A stretch of 64,000 nucleotides of DNA. It comes from Candidatus Thiothrix anitrata (lineage in GTDB: Bacteria; Pseudomonadota; Gammaproteobacteria; Thiotrichales; Thiotrichaceae). Both the position numbers and the translations under genes were made by a program. Below are positions 41,974 to 52,307 of the stretch, piece by piece (positions within the stretch are counted from its first letter, which is position 1; every line of letters begins with the position of its first letter). The notes below the pieces were generated by a model, which worked only from the letters and a program-made list of their open reading frames with translations, was not told where the DNA came from and did no database searches. The stretch spans positions 895,283 to 959,282 of the forward strand of contig NZ_CP072800.1 of NCBI RefSeq assembly GCF_017901155.1, in the 5' to 3' direction.

Positions 41974-42489
41974 ATGTCTAGACAATCCAGTTTTAACCGT
42001 GAAGAACTCCTGCAATGTGGTCGTGGCGAAATGTTTGGCCCCGGTAATGCGCAGCTACCTGTACCGAACATGCTGATGATGGATCGTGTCCTTGAAATCA
42101 GTGATGATGGCGGTGCACACGGCAAAGGTCACATTTTGGCAGAATTGGATGTCACGCCGGATTTATGGTTCTTCGATTGCCATTTCCCCGGTGATCCGGT
42201 AATGCCGGGTTGTTTGGGCTTGGATGCGATGTGGCAGATGGTGGGCTTTTATCTGGCATGGCTGGGTAATCCGGGCCATGGTCGTGCGTTGGGAGTTGGT
42301 GAGGTTAAGTTCTTTGGTCAGGTATTGCCTACCGCAAAGAAGGTGACGTACAAACTCGAACTCAAGCGCGTGATTACCCGTAAGTTGGTGATGGGTATCG
42401 CTGATGGCAGTTTGGAAGTTGATGGGCGCGAAATTTATACCGCGAAAGACTTGCGGGTAGGTTTGTTTACCTCTACTGCGAATTTCTAA
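41974..42489 (+). CDS. fabA: 3-hydroxydecanoyl-ACP dehydratase/isomerase FabA
   Basis: Makes and isomerises the C10 intermediate that feeds unsaturated fatty acid synthesis. The active-site His is in [20 protein letters not shown], with the Asp 14 residues on; the hotdog core and C-terminal [10 protein letters not shown]-like ending match. 171 residues. No fabB follows; instead a terminator closes the unit. Confidence 0.95.
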   Translation: MSRQSSFNREELLQCGRGEMFGPGNAQLPVPNMLMMDRVLEISDDGGAHGKGHILAELDVTPDLWFFDCHFPGDPVMPGCLGLDAMWQMVGFYLAWLGNPGHGRALGVGEVKFFGQVLPTAKKVTYKLELKRVITRKLVMGIADGSLEVDGREIYTAKDLRVGLFTSTANF

Positions 42490-42512
42490 ACGGCCTATAC
42501 TCCTGATAAAGG

Positions 42513-42557
42513 AACTTCCTGCCTTTGCCCAGTTCAAAACGGCAGGAAGTTTTCTTC
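42513..42557 (+). terminator. Rho-independent terminator after fabA
   Basis: AACTTCCTGCC (42513-42523) pairs perfectly with GGCAGGAAGTT (42541-42551) around a 17-base loop, followed by TTCTTC. Confidence 0.75.
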
Positions 42558-42582
42558 ACCCTACCGCTTCAGGAGCTATACC

Positions 42583-43275
42583 ATGAAACAACAACTCGCT
42601 GCCTTATTGCTCGGCATGGCTGCTTGGGGTGTTACCCACGCGGCTGATACTCCAGTTTATGATCGCATTGCGTTTACCGTCAGTGCTGAAAAGGAAGTCC
42701 CCAACGATGTGTTGACCGCCGTGTTGTATGCAGAGCAACAAGGGCAGGATACCGCCGCAATGGCGGATAGCGTTAATCAGGCGATTACTTGGGCGATGGG
42801 CGTTGCTAAACAAGAAACCGCTGTAGAAGCCCGCACACTTGATTACACCACCAATCCGATGTATACCGATTCACGCATTACCGGCTGGCAAGTTCGTCAA
42901 AGCATTCAGCTCAAAAGCAAAGACAGCAAGGTTTTGAGTGGTTTACTCGGTAAGTTGCAGGAAAAATTGCGCATCGAAGGCATCAATTACAGCGTTTCCC
43001 CCGAAGTGCAAGGCAGCACCGAAGAAGAGTTGATCAATACTGCATTGGCTAATTTCAAGAAGCGTGCGGAACAAATCAAAACCAGCATGGGGCGTGCAGA
43101 GTACCGTGTGGCGCGGTTGGATGTGCAAGCAGCAAACGATTTTCAACCACCGATGATGCGTATGGCAGCGATGGATGCGGTAGCGATGGCAGCTCCCGCG
43201 CCACCATCACTGGAAAGTGGCAAACAGAAACTGAAAGTGAATGTGCAAGCCGAGATTGAACTTTCAATCAATTAA
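42583..43275 (+). CDS. SIMPL domain (DUF541) periplasmic protein
   Basis: Signal peptide at 1-21 (MKQQLAALLLGMAAWGVTHAA), then a SIMPL domain of about 200 residues with VSAEKEVPNDVLTAVLYAEQ, TNPMYTDSRITGWQVRQSIQL and the C-terminal VNVQAEIELS. The family (YggE-like) is tied to oxidative stress and envelope roles, unresolved. There is a Met/Ala/Pro-rich stretch near residue 200. It starts about 30 bases after the fabA terminator. Confidence 0.85.
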   Translation: MKQQLAALLLGMAAWGVTHAADTPVYDRIAFTVSAEKEVPNDVLTAVLYAEQQGQDTAAMADSVNQAITWAMGVAKQETAVEARTLDYTTNPMYTDSRITGWQVRQSIQLKSKDSKVLSGLLGKLQEKLRIEGINYSVSPEVQGSTEEELINTALANFKKRAEQIKTSMGRAEYRVARLDVQAANDFQPPMMRMAAMDAVAMAAPAPPSLESGKQKLKVNVQAEIELSIN

Positions 43276-43326
43276 ATGTACGATACTGGCCTTTTCGCAC
43301 ATACCGAATAATTTGAGGATTTCAAC

Positions 43327-43575
43327 ATGAAGCCCGGCATTCACCCTAATTACAGAGAAGTCGTCTTTCAAGACATGACTAGCGGCTTCACGTTCTTGAC
43401 CCGCTCCACCATCAACACCAAAGAAAACGTGACATGGGAAGACGGTAAAGAATATCCACTGGTTAAAGTGGAAATTTCCAGCCATTCGCACCCGTTCTAC
43501 ACTGGTAAGCAAGCAGTTAACACCACTGCTGGCCGTGTCGAAAAATTCAAGAATCGTTACGCTCGCGGCAAGTGA
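43327..43575 (+). CDS. rpmE2: 50S ribosomal protein L31 type B
   Basis: 82 residues, type B paralogue: [19 protein letters not shown] at the start, [19 protein letters not shown], and the HPFYTGKQ motif. The zinc-binding Cys pairs of type A L31 are missing, which marks the zinc-independent form that often replaces L31 under zinc limitation. It ends just before a strong terminator. No Zur box was seen upstream. Confidence 0.95.
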   Translation: MKPGIHPNYREVVFQDMTSGFTFLTRSTINTKENVTWEDGKEYPLVKVEISSHSHPFYTGKQAVNTTAGRVEKFKNRYARGK

Positions 43576-43610
43576 TTGCTGGCAGACGATTGCTGAATCG
43601 GGCATGATAA

Positions 43611-43636
43611 AAAGGCATCCTACGGGATGCCTTTTT
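43611..43636 (+). terminator. Rho-independent terminator after rpmE2
   Basis: AAAGGCATCC (43611-43620), loop TACG, GGATGCCTTT (43625-43634), then T residues. A perfect 10-bp stem with a UNCG-like loop. Confidence 0.9.
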
Positions 43637-43661
43637 TGTTGATTCTTTGAGGAGTTTGACT

Positions 43662-44645
43662 ATGCGCTATGCTGCTGTGGTAATGGGCATCGTGCTGGTG
43701 GGGGCAACCCAGTTGTTGGGTTGTTCTGCCAATCCAGTGTCCGGTGAAAATCAGCTTGCTTTGATGTCCGAAGGTGAGGAAGTGAATGCGGGGCGCGAGG
43801 CTCACCGTAATGTACTGGCTCAAAATGCTCCCTATCGTGATGCACGCTTGCAAGCTTATGTGAGTCGCATTGGCAATACAATGGCTGCACAGAGCCACCG
43901 TAACCACCTGCCCTACACGTTTACTGTGCTGGATGATCCGGCAGTCAATGCTTTCGCTTTACCGGGTGGGTATATCTACATTACTAGTGGTTTATTGGCA
44001 TACCTGAATTCTGAGGCTGAGTTGGCGGGTGTGTTAGCACACGAAATCGGGCATGTGGCTGCACGGCATAATGTTAGCCAAGCGTCATGGAGTGCTGTGG
44101 GTGAAATCGCTACAAAAATTCTGAGCGAAAAGCTGGGTAATCCTGAGCTGATCAGTGCCTTGGGTGAAGTGGGCTTGCGTAAATACGGGCGTGACCACGA
44201 GTTACAGGCTGACGGCTTGGCAGCGGAGTATTTGGCGCGTGCCGGTTATGATCCGAGTGCTATGGTGAATGTCATTGCGACCTTACAGGCGTATGATCAG
44301 TTTACTGGTGGCGGTTCTGAACCTTACCGTGATTTGTTTTCCACTCACCCTGATAATGACCAGCGTCTACAGCAATTGATTGCACAAGCACGCCAATACG
44401 GTGGTGGACAGCGTGCTTGGGGGCATGAGACGTATTTGCGGCAGATTGAAGGTTTGCGTTTGCCGCTGGGTAATGGGCAAAGTGTACAGGTACGCTTGGT
44501 AACAGCACGCCCCGGTGAGAATTTTGCAAGCTTGGCGCAGACTAGCCGCTTGCGTAACAATGCCGAGATGCACTTGCGGGTGTTAAATGGTTTGTTCCCG
44601 AACGGCGAGCCGCGTCCCGGTCAATTACTCAAAACCATACAATAA
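43662..44645 (+). CDS. M48 family metalloprotease lipoprotein
   Basis: Zinc protease of the BepA/LoiP/YcaL type. The N-terminus MRYAAVVMGIVLVGATQLLGC has a lipobox with the Cys near residue 21. Active site: HEIGHVAARH, with the third ligand Glu in HELQADGLAAEYLARAGYDP. The C-terminal portion (about 240-327) has a PDZ-free LysM-like tail VRLVTARPGENFASLAQ. It probably works on outer-membrane protein quality control. Start ATG at 43662 has GAGGAG upstream; the open frame extends to 43647. Confidence 0.9.
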   Translation: MRYAAVVMGIVLVGATQLLGCSANPVSGENQLALMSEGEEVNAGREAHRNVLAQNAPYRDARLQAYVSRIGNTMAAQSHRNHLPYTFTVLDDPAVNAFALPGGYIYITSGLLAYLNSEAELAGVLAHEIGHVAARHNVSQASWSAVGEIATKILSEKLGNPELISALGEVGLRKYGRDHELQADGLAAEYLARAGYDPSAMVNVIATLQAYDQFTGGGSEPYRDLFSTHPDNDQRLQQLIAQARQYGGGQRAWGHETYLRQIEGLRLPLGNGQSVQVRLVTARPGENFASLAQTSRLRNNAEMHLRVLNGLFPNGEPRPGQLLKTIQ

Positions 44646-44703
44646 GTCAGTAGCGCACTACAGTTAGTTAATCTGTTGAGTCAAACAAAACGGCGGAGGA
44701 GCC

Positions 44704-45921
44704 ATGTCAAATTTAAAAGAAGATGCGCTGAAATATCACGCAGAACCACGTCCTGGTAAAATTGCCACGGAAATCACTAAACCTACGTTGACGCAGCGTG
44801 ACTTGTCGCTGGCTTACACGCCGGGCGTTGCTGAACCGGTGCGTGAAATACACAAAGACCCGGAAGCTGCCTACCGTTACACCGGTAAAGGTAATTTGGT
44901 CGCGGTGATTTCCGATGGTTCAGCCGTGTTGGGTTTGGGGAATGTAGGGGCATTAGCAGGTAAGCCAGTGATGGAAGGCAAGGGTGTGTTGTTCAAACGC
45001 TTTGCTGACATCGACGTGTTTGATATTGAAGTGACCACCCAAGATGTGGAGGAGTTCATCACGGTGGTGAAGAATATTGCCTGCACATTCGGCGGGATTA
45101 ATCTGGAAGACATTTCTGCGCCACGTTGTTTCGAGATCGAAAAACGGTTGCAGGCGATGCTGGATATTCCGGTATTTCACGATGACCAGCACGGCACAGC
45201 AGTGATTATTGCTGCCGGTCTGATGAATGCCTTGGAAATTCAGGGTAAAAAACTGTCTGAGGTGAATATTGTGTGTGTTGGTGCGGGTGCGGCGGGCATT
45301 GCCTCGATGAACCTGTTGGCTGCTTTGGGTGCGGACAAAAATAAACTATTGATGGTGGACAGTAAAGGGGTGTTGCACACCGGGCGCACTGACCTGAATA
45401 GCTTCAAGCTTGATTACGCGGTGACTACCGATAAGCATACGTTGGCAGATGCGTGTAACGGTGCGGATGTCTTTATCGGTTTGTCTGGCCCGGATGTGAT
45501 GAGTGTGGACATGCTCAATAGCATGGCAGTGAATCCGATTGTGTTTGCACTTTCTAACCCTGATCCAGAAATTGCACCTGCAACGGCTTTAGCGGCACGC
45601 GACGATTTGCTTATGGCTACTGGGCGTAGTGATTATCCGAACCAGATCAATAATGTACTGGGCTTTCCATTCTTGTTCCGGGGAGCATTGGATGTACGCG
45701 CCCGCTGCATCAATGTGGAAATGCTTAAAGCCGCTGTGCACGCTTTGGCGGAACTGGCACGTGAACCTGTCCCTGCTGACGTATTAGCGGCTTACAATTT
45801 GGATAGCCTGAGCTTTGGTAAGGATTATATTATCCCGAAGCCGTTTGATTTGCGTTTGCGTGAGCGTGTACCAGCGGCAGTATCCCAAGCGGCGCGTGAC
45901 AGTGGTGTCGCACGCCTTTGA
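44704..45921 (+). CDS. Malic enzyme (oxaloacetate-decarboxylating), short form
   Basis: Converts malate to pyruvate and CO2 with NAD(P) reduction. N-terminal malic domain: LAYTPGVAEPVREI, RYTGKGNLVAVISDGSAVLGLGN (catalytic region), DIEVTTQDVEEFI, FHDDQHGTAVIIAAG; then NAD-binding domain VCVGAGAAGIASMNLLAALG and FALSNPDPEI. At 405 residues it lacks the phosphotransacetylase-like C-terminus of MaeB. Co-factor preference cannot be fixed from sequence. It is convergent with hemY, 2 bases apart. Confidence 0.92.
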   Translation: MSNLKEDALKYHAEPRPGKIATEITKPTLTQRDLSLAYTPGVAEPVREIHKDPEAAYRYTGKGNLVAVISDGSAVLGLGNVGALAGKPVMEGKGVLFKRFADIDVFDIEVTTQDVEEFITVVKNIACTFGGINLEDISAPRCFEIEKRLQAMLDIPVFHDDQHGTAVIIAAGLMNALEIQGKKLSEVNIVCVGAGAAGIASMNLLAALGADKNKLLMVDSKGVLHTGRTDLNSFKLDYAVTTDKHTLADACNGADVFIGLSGPDVMSVDMLNSMAVNPIVFALSNPDPEIAPATALAARDDLLMATGRSDYPNQINNVLGFPFLFRGALDVRARCINVEMLKAAVHALAELAREPVPADVLAAYNLDSLSFGKDYIIPKPFDLRLRERVPAAVSQAARDSGVARL

Positions 45922-45923
45922 GA

Positions 45924-47201
45924 TTACAAGCCGTTATACGGTGTTAATACCGGTTGTGCCTGCGGGGTTGCCTGCGGGCGCTGTGTCGGGGTTAAACTCA
46001 GTTTTTCCCCTTCACCCCGAATGCAGTAACGCAAACCTAAACGGTAGCAGCGTTGCGCATTTTCTGGTTCTTTCATGGTGTCCAGTAATTCCGCCAATTC
46101 CAAGTATGCTTGAGTGTTGGGAGTTTGGTTGAGACTGGATTCGTAATAGCTTTTCGCCATGCCCCACAGTTTTTGTTGATTGTATAGGCGGGCTAATAGC
46201 AGCAATAATGCCGGGTTATTATCGGGACGGCTGAGTTGCCATTTTTCGGCTTGCTGAATGGCGTTGCCCAAACTGTGGTGCTGAATACGTCCGTACAAAT
46301 CCGCTAAGCCATCATCCCAGCGTTTGTTGAGGTTGTTGCTAATCAGGCTGGTGCTGCTTAAATCATCCCCAGCAGTGTGTAATGCCCGTGCATATAACAG
46401 AATCGCTTCGGGATTGTCACGAATCACTGGCGGTAACTTTTTCCATAATGCTTGCAGCTTATCAGTCTGCTTGGCTTTGGCATGTTGTTGGAACATGGCA
46501 GCCAAGGTCGCACCTTGTACTTTGCCCATATCATCGCTCTTCAATAGGTTTTGTTTGACCAGTTCCGGGAGCAATTCTAGGAGGGGATCCCATTGCTCTT
46601 GACGATATAGCACTTTGGCGAGCAGCTTTAATACGTAAGGGTGTTTGGGGGAAAGTTCGCGTAAGCGTGTCAGGGTTGCGTGCGCTTGCTCAAGTTGCCC
46701 GCTGATCATTTGCATGTCGGCTTGTGAAACACCGACTGCAATATTGGCCTTGCCATCGCTTTCAATTGCCTGTTTGAGCAATTCATCGCGGCGGGTGTAG
46801 GCTTCCTGCATGTGTGCGGCGCGTGCGGCAGCAAGGTAGTTGAGTAGCGGGGTGTCGCTGTGCGGTGCGTGTTCAGTGAGTAATTTTTCCGCCTTTTCCC
46901 AATGCCCTTCGGTTAATTGGATCAGACCTTGGCTTAGGGCACGATTAGCTTTACTGCCAAGCCGCGCTTCACGATAACGGCTGAAATTACGGCGTAGCCC
47001 TAAAACGTGGCGTAACAGCGCGATGCCAATGTAAAACACCACGCAAATTAATAACACCAGCGCAACAAGGGTGGCTGTTTTCATTTCCAAGCTCCAGACA
47101 CCCCACGTAATGGTGGTGATGCCGGGGTTGGCAAGGACGGTTTGCCCCAGCCAGAATAAACTTGCTACTAAGATCAGCAAAGCGATAAGGTAAATAATCA
47201 T
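45924..47201 (-). CDS. hemY: HemY-like TPR membrane protein of the heme operon
   Basis: Two N-terminal membrane helices (MIIYLIALLILVASLFWLGQ and TATLVALVLLICVVFYIGIA) followed by TPR repeats in the cytoplasm/periplasm side (EGHWEKAEKLLTEHAPH, LEQAHATLTRLRELSPKHPY). 425 residues. HemY_N family; in enterobacteria its role beside hemCDX is structural or regulatory, not protoporphyrinogen oxidation. It is the last gene of hemC-hemD-hemX-hemY, with a 4-base overlap with hemX. Confidence 0.9.
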   Translation of the reverse strand: MIIYLIALLILVASLFWLGQTVLANPGITTITWGVWSLEMKTATLVALVLLICVVFYIGIALLRHVLGLRRNFSRYREARLGSKANRALSQGLIQLTEGHWEKAEKLLTEHAPHSDTPLLNYLAAARAAHMQEAYTRRDELLKQAIESDGKANIAVGVSQADMQMISGQLEQAHATLTRLRELSPKHPYVLKLLAKVLYRQEQWDPLLELLPELVKQNLLKSDDMGKVQGATLAAMFQQHAKAKQTDKLQALWKKLPPVIRDNPEAILLYARALHTAGDDLSSTSLISNNLNKRWDDGLADLYGRIQHHSLGNAIQQAEKWQLSRPDNNPALLLLLARLYNQQKLWGMAKSYYESSLNQTPNTQAYLELAELLDTMKEPENAQRCYRLGLRYCIRGEGEKLSLTPTQRPQATPQAQPVLTPYNGL

Positions 47202-48448
47202 TCGTCTTTGCCTCCCTTGCTGTTGTCTTTGGTGGTGTTAGGCTTTTTCCCGTTTTCAACAGGTTTTTCCGCGTTTTCAACGGGCAAAAGCTGGGCATTA
47301 TCTGCTTGACGGGCACTTTCCAGTTGTTTCAGGCTAGCGGAAATGTCCGGCAATGTCGGTTGTAACTCCAGTTTGCCAAGCTTGTCCAAGTTTTCCAGAA
47401 GCGGTTTAGCCTGTGTTGCTGGATAATAGCTTTTAAGCGTTTCGCGTAGCAGGGCGATTTGGGCGTGGAATCCGCTGTTATCACGCTGCAATACCAGTAA
47501 ACGTAAAGTTTCTAAGCGCAGGTGCAGTAATTGGAATAAATGTTGGCGTGCATCGGCATCCAACGCGCTTTGTAATGGCTTGTCGAAACGCCGCACCACC
47601 ACGGCATCATTGAGCATTTCACCTGCTTTGCGCTTGTAGTCGGCCCACAGCGAATTGCCGTCAATTGTGTCGCTGGCGGCAATGTCTGTGGTCGGGGCAT
47701 CGCTGGTAGCAGTTTCAGTCAGGGCTGGTAGTGGTTTTAGTGCCAGTATCATGGCATGAATTTGTTGTGCTACACCGGTAATATCGGGTAACGGTGTGGC
47801 ATCCAGTGCGGAAATGTCACGGGCGATTTGTTGGCGCACGGGTAGGTAATTCACAGAACCCACGCTGGCTAATAGGGTATCGGCTTCTTTTAGGCTGGCT
47901 TTCGCGGTTTGCGGATTGTTGGCTAGGTGCAATTCACGATTAGCCATTTGTAATAAGAAAGTAACTTCAGCGATTTGCCACTCCTTAGCGGTTGCTGGAG
48001 CGGCGTTTTGCTGCATCCGTGCTTGCAGAAAGGTTACCTGTTCAACTTGTGAGGCTACAGTATCAGCAAACTGACGGGTTTGGTTTTGCATCCGCGCCAT
48101 TTCCTGCAAGGCTTCCGTATGATTAGCCAGCGACTGATTGGCTTTTTCAGTGAGTTCTTGGCGTAAGGCTTCAATCGCACTGTTGTCGGGTGCTTGTGTC
48201 ACCTGCTGTTTGAGCGTTGTAATTTCTGACATGTTGGTGCGCACTTTGTCGTGCATACGCTGCCAATGTTTATAACCTGCGGCAATGCCAACTACGGTAA
48301 AAAACAACGCCAATATCGCAATAAACAAGGCAAACCAGCCACTGACAGAGCCGTGCTTGGCAGGTTTGTTGTGGTCGTAAATATCCAGTGTTTCTAGATC
48401 ATTTGCGTTAGCGTTGCTATCAGCATCGTGTGGTGTCTTATCGATCAT
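47198..48448 (-). CDS. hemX: HemX, uroporphyrinogen-III C-methyltransferase-like membrane protein
   Basis: One N-terminal membrane helix (SGWFALFIAILALFFTVVGI), then a coiled coil (about 80-160) and a C-terminal HemX domain, ending with a Lys/Asn-rich tail. Despite the family name it lacks the methyltransferase fold of CobA/CysG. I use the ATG at 48448, which overlaps the hemD stop (ATGA); the frame extends to 48469. Second last gene of the operon. Confidence 0.88.
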   Translation of the reverse strand: MIDKTPHDADSNANANDLETLDIYDHNKPAKHGSVSGWFALFIAILALFFTVVGIAAGYKHWQRMHDKVRTNMSEITTLKQQVTQAPDNSAIEALRQELTEKANQSLANHTEALQEMARMQNQTRQFADTVASQVEQVTFLQARMQQNAAPATAKEWQIAEVTFLLQMANRELHLANNPQTAKASLKEADTLLASVGSVNYLPVRQQIARDISALDATPLPDITGVAQQIHAMILALKPLPALTETATSDAPTTDIAASDTIDGNSLWADYKRKAGEMLNDAVVVRRFDKPLQSALDADARQHLFQLLHLRLETLRLLVLQRDNSGFHAQIALLRETLKSYYPATQAKPLLENLDKLGKLELQPTLPDISASLKQLESARQADNAQLLPVENAEKPVENGKKPNTTKDNSKGGKDE

Positions 48449-49227
48449 CGTGAGAATTCCTGTGCCCATTGGCTGAGTGCAGCAAACATTGCCTCATCAC
48501 CGGGGTTGTCTGCAATGACCATCCGTCCCGTAAACCCGGCTTTGCGGGCGGTGGTTGCCATACGTTGGCTGCCTACCAATAACGGAACCGTTTTTATCCA
48601 TTCAGGATTACCCAGCAGCGTCAGTAAATTCAATAAACCCTCGCTACTGGTGATGGCAATTATATCAAGCTGTTGGTTGTCGTGGTGGTGTTTCAATTCG
48701 CTAATGTCATTTTTCGGACAAATGCGTTGATAAACATCCAGATAATCCACACTCGCCCCACGCTGGCGTAGTGTATCGGCTAACAATTCCCGGCCTCCCT
48801 CGCCCCGAAAAATTACAATGCGCCGGTTTGTCAGGTGTTGTACCGCAGGCATCGCCAAAAAATCTTCGCTGGTAAAGCCTGTCGCGGGAACCCATACAGG
48901 GCGTAATCCCGCTGCTTGTAAACTCCGTGCAGTTTTGCTGCCAATTGCCCCTAGTGTTAGCTGCTGTAGTTGAGCGCGTTGTGACGTATCCAGCAGCGCA
49001 AGACCAAATTGCACCGCGTTGCTACTAATGAAAATAGCAGCATCGTAATCAGGTAACTGCGCTAATCGTGCCGTTATTTGATGCAAGTTCGTGCAGGCTT
49101 GTACCGCAATCGCAGGGTAGGCCAATACTCGCCCGCCGTGCTGAAGCAATTGTTGCTGGAACATCACCGCCTGATGTGCAGGGCGTGTGACCACGACACT
49201 CAGCCCTTGCAACGTGTTATTGGGCAT
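48445..49227 (-). CDS. hemD: Uroporphyrinogen-III synthase
   Basis: Closes and inverts hydroxymethylbilane to uroporphyrinogen III. 260 residues with the two-lobed fold: [54 protein letters not shown], and the second lobe [18 protein letters not shown]. Low conservation is usual for HemD; operon position between hemC and hemX confirms the call. Its start overlaps the hemC stop by 11 bases. Confidence 0.92.
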   Translation of the reverse strand: MPNNTLQGLSVVVTRPAHQAVMFQQQLLQHGGRVLAYPAIAVQACTNLHQITARLAQLPDYDAAIFISSNAVQFGLALLDTSQRAQLQQLTLGAIGSKTARSLQAAGLRPVWVPATGFTSEDFLAMPAVQHLTNRRIVIFRGEGGRELLADTLRQRGASVDYLDVYQRICPKNDISELKHHHDNQQLDIIAITSSEGLLNLLTLLGNPEWIKTVPLLVGSQRMATTARKAGFTGRMVIADNPGDEAMFAALSQWAQEFSR

Positions 49228-50149
49228 GGATTCCTAACGACTTTAGTACCTTATCACCGCCTTGTGCCAACAGATTTTCGGCGACCAAGACACCAAGGTC
49301 TTCTGGATCAACGACACAGCCGCGCAGTTCGCAGGTATACACCTCAGAACCATCCGGGAAACCGATCAGGCCGCGCATCCGCAACCCGCCATTTTCGAGT
49401 TCCGCAAACCCTGCCACAGGAATCTGACAGCCGCCATTCAGACGTTTATTCATCGCCCGCTCAGCACGCACACAAATGGTAGTCTGCGAGTGGCGTAAAG
49501 GTTCCAACAAGTTTTCTACTCGTGAATCATTACGGCGGCATTCGATACCAATAGCACCTTGGCCGATAGCTGGCAGGCTTTGTTCAGTGGATAAGTAGGC
49601 GGTGATGCGGTGCTGAAATTCTAAGCGAATCAATCCAGCGGAAGCCAGAATAATGGCTGCATATTCCCCGTTATCCAGCTTCGATAAGCGCGTATTGACG
49701 TTGCCCCGCAAATCCCTGATCTGTAAATGCGGGTAACGGGCGCGAATCTGGGTTTGGCGACGTAGGCTGGAGGTACCGACGATGGCACCTTCCGGTAAGT
49801 CATCCAGATTGGCGTATTCGTTGGAAACAAACGCATCACGCGGGTCTTCACGTTCCATAATAATGGGTAGGTGCAAACCGTCCGGGAATTCCATTGGCAC
49901 GTCTTTCATGGAATGCACTGCAATATCCGCACTGCCTTCTAGCATACCGACTTCCAGTTCCTTCACAAACAAGCCTTTGCCGCCAATTTTGGACAATGGA
50001 CTATCGAGGATTTTATCTCCACGTGTCACCATGCCTACCATTTCGATGTGTAGGCCGGGGTGAAGCTCCTGTAAACGGCGGGCAACGTGTTCGGCCTGCC
50101 AAAGGGCGAGAGGACTAGTGCGGGTTGCGATACGGATGGTGTCAGCCAT
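49217..50149 (-). CDS. hemC: Hydroxymethylbilane synthase (porphobilinogen deaminase)
   Basis: Builds the linear tetrapyrrole from four porphobilinogens. 310 residues. [55 protein letters not shown] and the cofactor-binding Cys in [11 protein letters not shown] are present. First gene of the hemCDXY operon. Its promoter region (50150-50260) lies back to back with the cobalamin riboswitch of btuB. Confidence 0.96.
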   Translation of the reverse strand: MADTIRIATRTSPLALWQAEHVARRLQELHPGLHIEMVGMVTRGDKILDSPLSKIGGKGLFVKELEVGMLEGSADIAVHSMKDVPMEFPDGLHLPIIMEREDPRDAFVSNEYANLDDLPEGAIVGTSSLRRQTQIRARYPHLQIRDLRGNVNTRLSKLDNGEYAAIILASAGLIRLEFQHRITAYLSTEQSLPAIGQGAIGIECRRNDSRVENLLEPLRHSQTTICVRAERAMNKRLNGGCQIPVAGFAELENGGLRMRGLIGFPDGSEVYTCELRGCVVDPEDLGVLVAENLLAQGGDKVLKSLGIHAQ

Positions 50150-50259
50150 AATTCTTGCGGATGCCCTGAATTAATGAAACCCATGCACTTTACGGGAAAC
50201 TGCCGCAGACTTCCATAATGTTTGACACCCTAAGCACAATCCCGTACCTTGCCGCGCTG

Positions 50260-50372
50260 TTCAGGTGCCTGCTGATCAGTGGATGGGAGCAGGATAAATG
50301 GGAAACTGGTGCAAAACCAGTGCTGCCCTCGCAACGGTGAGCGTTCACGCAAGCCCGATACCAGCCTGACAA
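50260..50372 (+). promoter_or_regulatory. Cobalamin (AdoCbl) riboswitch controlling btuB-btuM
   Basis: The leader carries the B12 aptamer elements in order: CAGGTGCC at 50262 on, ATGGGAA at 50298-50304, GGTG-CAAAA-CCAG and GTGCTGCCCTCGCAAC (the conserved core), and the closing AGCCCGATACCAGCCT near 50352-50367. Between the aptamer and the btuB ATG is a GTGCGC/GCGCAC hairpin (50421-50437), which could be part of the expression platform. High cobalamin would turn down btuB and btuM. Confidence 0.93.
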
Positions 50373-50457
50373 CGTGCGGTGTGTTTACCCTTGAAACGAA
50401 CACTACCGTTACCAGTCATGGTGCGCGATGGGCGCACAATACGGAAAACCACATACC

Positions 50458-52287
50458 ATGAAATTACGCCCTTTTGCCGCTGCGTGCGGTACTGCTTTTA
50501 TTTGCCTGTCTGTTTGCCCCAGCGTGTTGGCGGAAGAATCTACTCAACTTGAAGATGTCGTGATAACTGCTGATCGCAAAGCGCGAACGGTGGATGAAAC
50601 CCTTACGCCCGTCACTGTTATTACCCGTAAGGATATTGAAAAGTATCAGGCCACGGATGTTGCGGAAGTGTTGCGGCGTGTGCCGGGAGTCAACATCGTC
50701 AATAGTGGCGGTGTAGGTAAAGTGACCTCAGTATTTCTGCGCGGAACGAACTCTTCCCACGTTTTGGTATTGGTGGATGGCATCAAAATCGGCTCAGCTA
50801 CCGTGGGTTCGGTTGCATTTCAGCACATCCCACTTGAACAGGTCGAACGTATCGAGATTGTGCGCGGCCCCCGTTCCAGTCTCTATGGGTCAGAAGCCAT
50901 TGGTGGTGTTATCCAGATTTTTACCCGCAAGGGTAACGAAGGCTTTCAACCAAGACTGATGCTGCAAGCAGGTAGCAATAACACCCAAGCCGTTAATGCT
51001 ACGTTTGCAGGTGGCGACAAAGCTACTTGGTACAATGTGAGCATTGGCTCTGAACGTACTTCCGGCATCAATGCGCAAACAAACGATGCTACAGGAGAAC
51101 GTGATGGTTACGAACGCAAGCAAGCTGCTGTTCGGGTCGGGCATAACTTCGTTAACGGCGTTAAGGTCGAAGCCAGTGTTTTACAGGCTGATGGAAGCAG
51201 TGCCTACGACTCGCCTCCTGTCGTTAGCTACACCGATGATTTCGTGCAAGAAGTCCTTTCCGGTAAAGTTATTGCCCCTGTAGGTTCAAAAACGATAGTT
51301 ACCGCCCAAATTGGCAAATCCAAAGATGCCAGTGATAATTTCAGAGATGGCGCATTTATTTCCCGTTTTGTGACCAACCGTGAGACTGGATCTCTGCAAG
51401 CGGATGTGCAACTTGGCACAGCAGGCAACTTGACCGTTGGTGTCGATCAGCAAGAAGACAAGGTAGATGGCACGACCAATTACACTATCAAATCACGTAA
51501 AAATGATGGTTTGTTTGCCAGCTATCAACATGATTTTGGTAAAACGGATGTAGAAGTCTCTGCTCGTCGTGACGACAACGAACAGTTCGGTAAGCACAAT
51601 ACCGGTGCAATTGCCATTGGCTATGATGTTTCTGACAATTTACGACTGAAGGCCAGCCAAGGGAAAGCATTCCGCGCCCCGACCTTCAATGAGCTGTACT
51701 TCCCGAATAACGGATTTGGTGGCGGCAACCCAAATTTGAAACCTGAACAATCCAAAAACACCGAAGTTGGTCTGGATGGGAAGTGGGCGAATGGGAAGTG
51801 GTCAGTGAGTGCATTCGATAACAAAATTGACAATATGATTTCCGGCTGGCCAGCCCAAAACACTGCCAAAGCCGAAATCAAAGGTGTTGAACTTGGTGCA
51901 TCCACTCAGTTAGCAGGGTGGGATGTGAGTACGAATCTTACTGTTCAGTCACCCAAGGACAAACTTACTGGAAAGCCATTGACCTACCGCCCTAAACAAA
52001 TGGCATCCATTGATGTTGACCGTCAGTTCAACCGTGTGCGAATCGGCACAACGCTGCGTGGTGAAAGTAAGCGCGATTGGGATGATTCCAGTATGTGGCC
52101 TGCCATTGAACGGAAGCAACTCCCCGGTTACGGCACAGTAGATTTACGTGCAGATTACGCGCTTGCAAAAGACTGGACAGTAGGGGCGAAAATCGGCAAC
52201 GTGTTGGACAAGGATTACCAGACCAACTCTGGGTATAATCAAGACGGTATTAATGGTTTGGTGACGCTGAAATACGCACCGAAGTAA
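50458..52287 (+). CDS. btuB: TonB-dependent vitamin B12 receptor BtuB
   Basis: Outer-membrane barrel that imports cobalamin using TonB energy. Signal peptide at about 1-25 (ending VLA), TonB-box-like EDVVITADRK, a plug domain (VPGVNIVNSGGVGKVTSVFL, RIEIVRGPRSSLYGSEAIGG), and a 22-stranded barrel ending YAPK. 609 residues. I use ATG 50458, which gives a clean signal peptide; an ATG at 50428 falls in the riboswitch hairpin. Control by the upstream cobalamin riboswitch supports the substrate. Confidence 0.93.
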   Translation: MKLRPFAAACGTAFICLSVCPSVLAEESTQLEDVVITADRKARTVDETLTPVTVITRKDIEKYQATDVAEVLRRVPGVNIVNSGGVGKVTSVFLRGTNSSHVLVLVDGIKIGSATVGSVAFQHIPLEQVERIEIVRGPRSSLYGSEAIGGVIQIFTRKGNEGFQPRLMLQAGSNNTQAVNATFAGGDKATWYNVSIGSERTSGINAQTNDATGERDGYERKQAAVRVGHNFVNGVKVEASVLQADGSSAYDSPPVVSYTDDFVQEVLSGKVIAPVGSKTIVTAQIGKSKDASDNFRDGAFISRFVTNRETGSLQADVQLGTAGNLTVGVDQQEDKVDGTTNYTIKSRKNDGLFASYQHDFGKTDVEVSARRDDNEQFGKHNTGAIAIGYDVSDNLRLKASQGKAFRAPTFNELYFPNNGFGGGNPNLKPEQSKNTEVGLDGKWANGKWSVSAFDNKIDNMISGWPAQNTAKAEIKGVELGASTQLAGWDVSTNLTVQSPKDKLTGKPLTYRPKQMASIDVDRQFNRVRIGTTLRGESKRDWDDSSMWPAIERKQLPGYGTVDLRADYALAKDWTVGAKIGNVLDKDYQTNSGYNQDGINGLVTLKYAPK

Positions 52288-52307
52288 CACTTGTTAAGGA
52301 GATATGT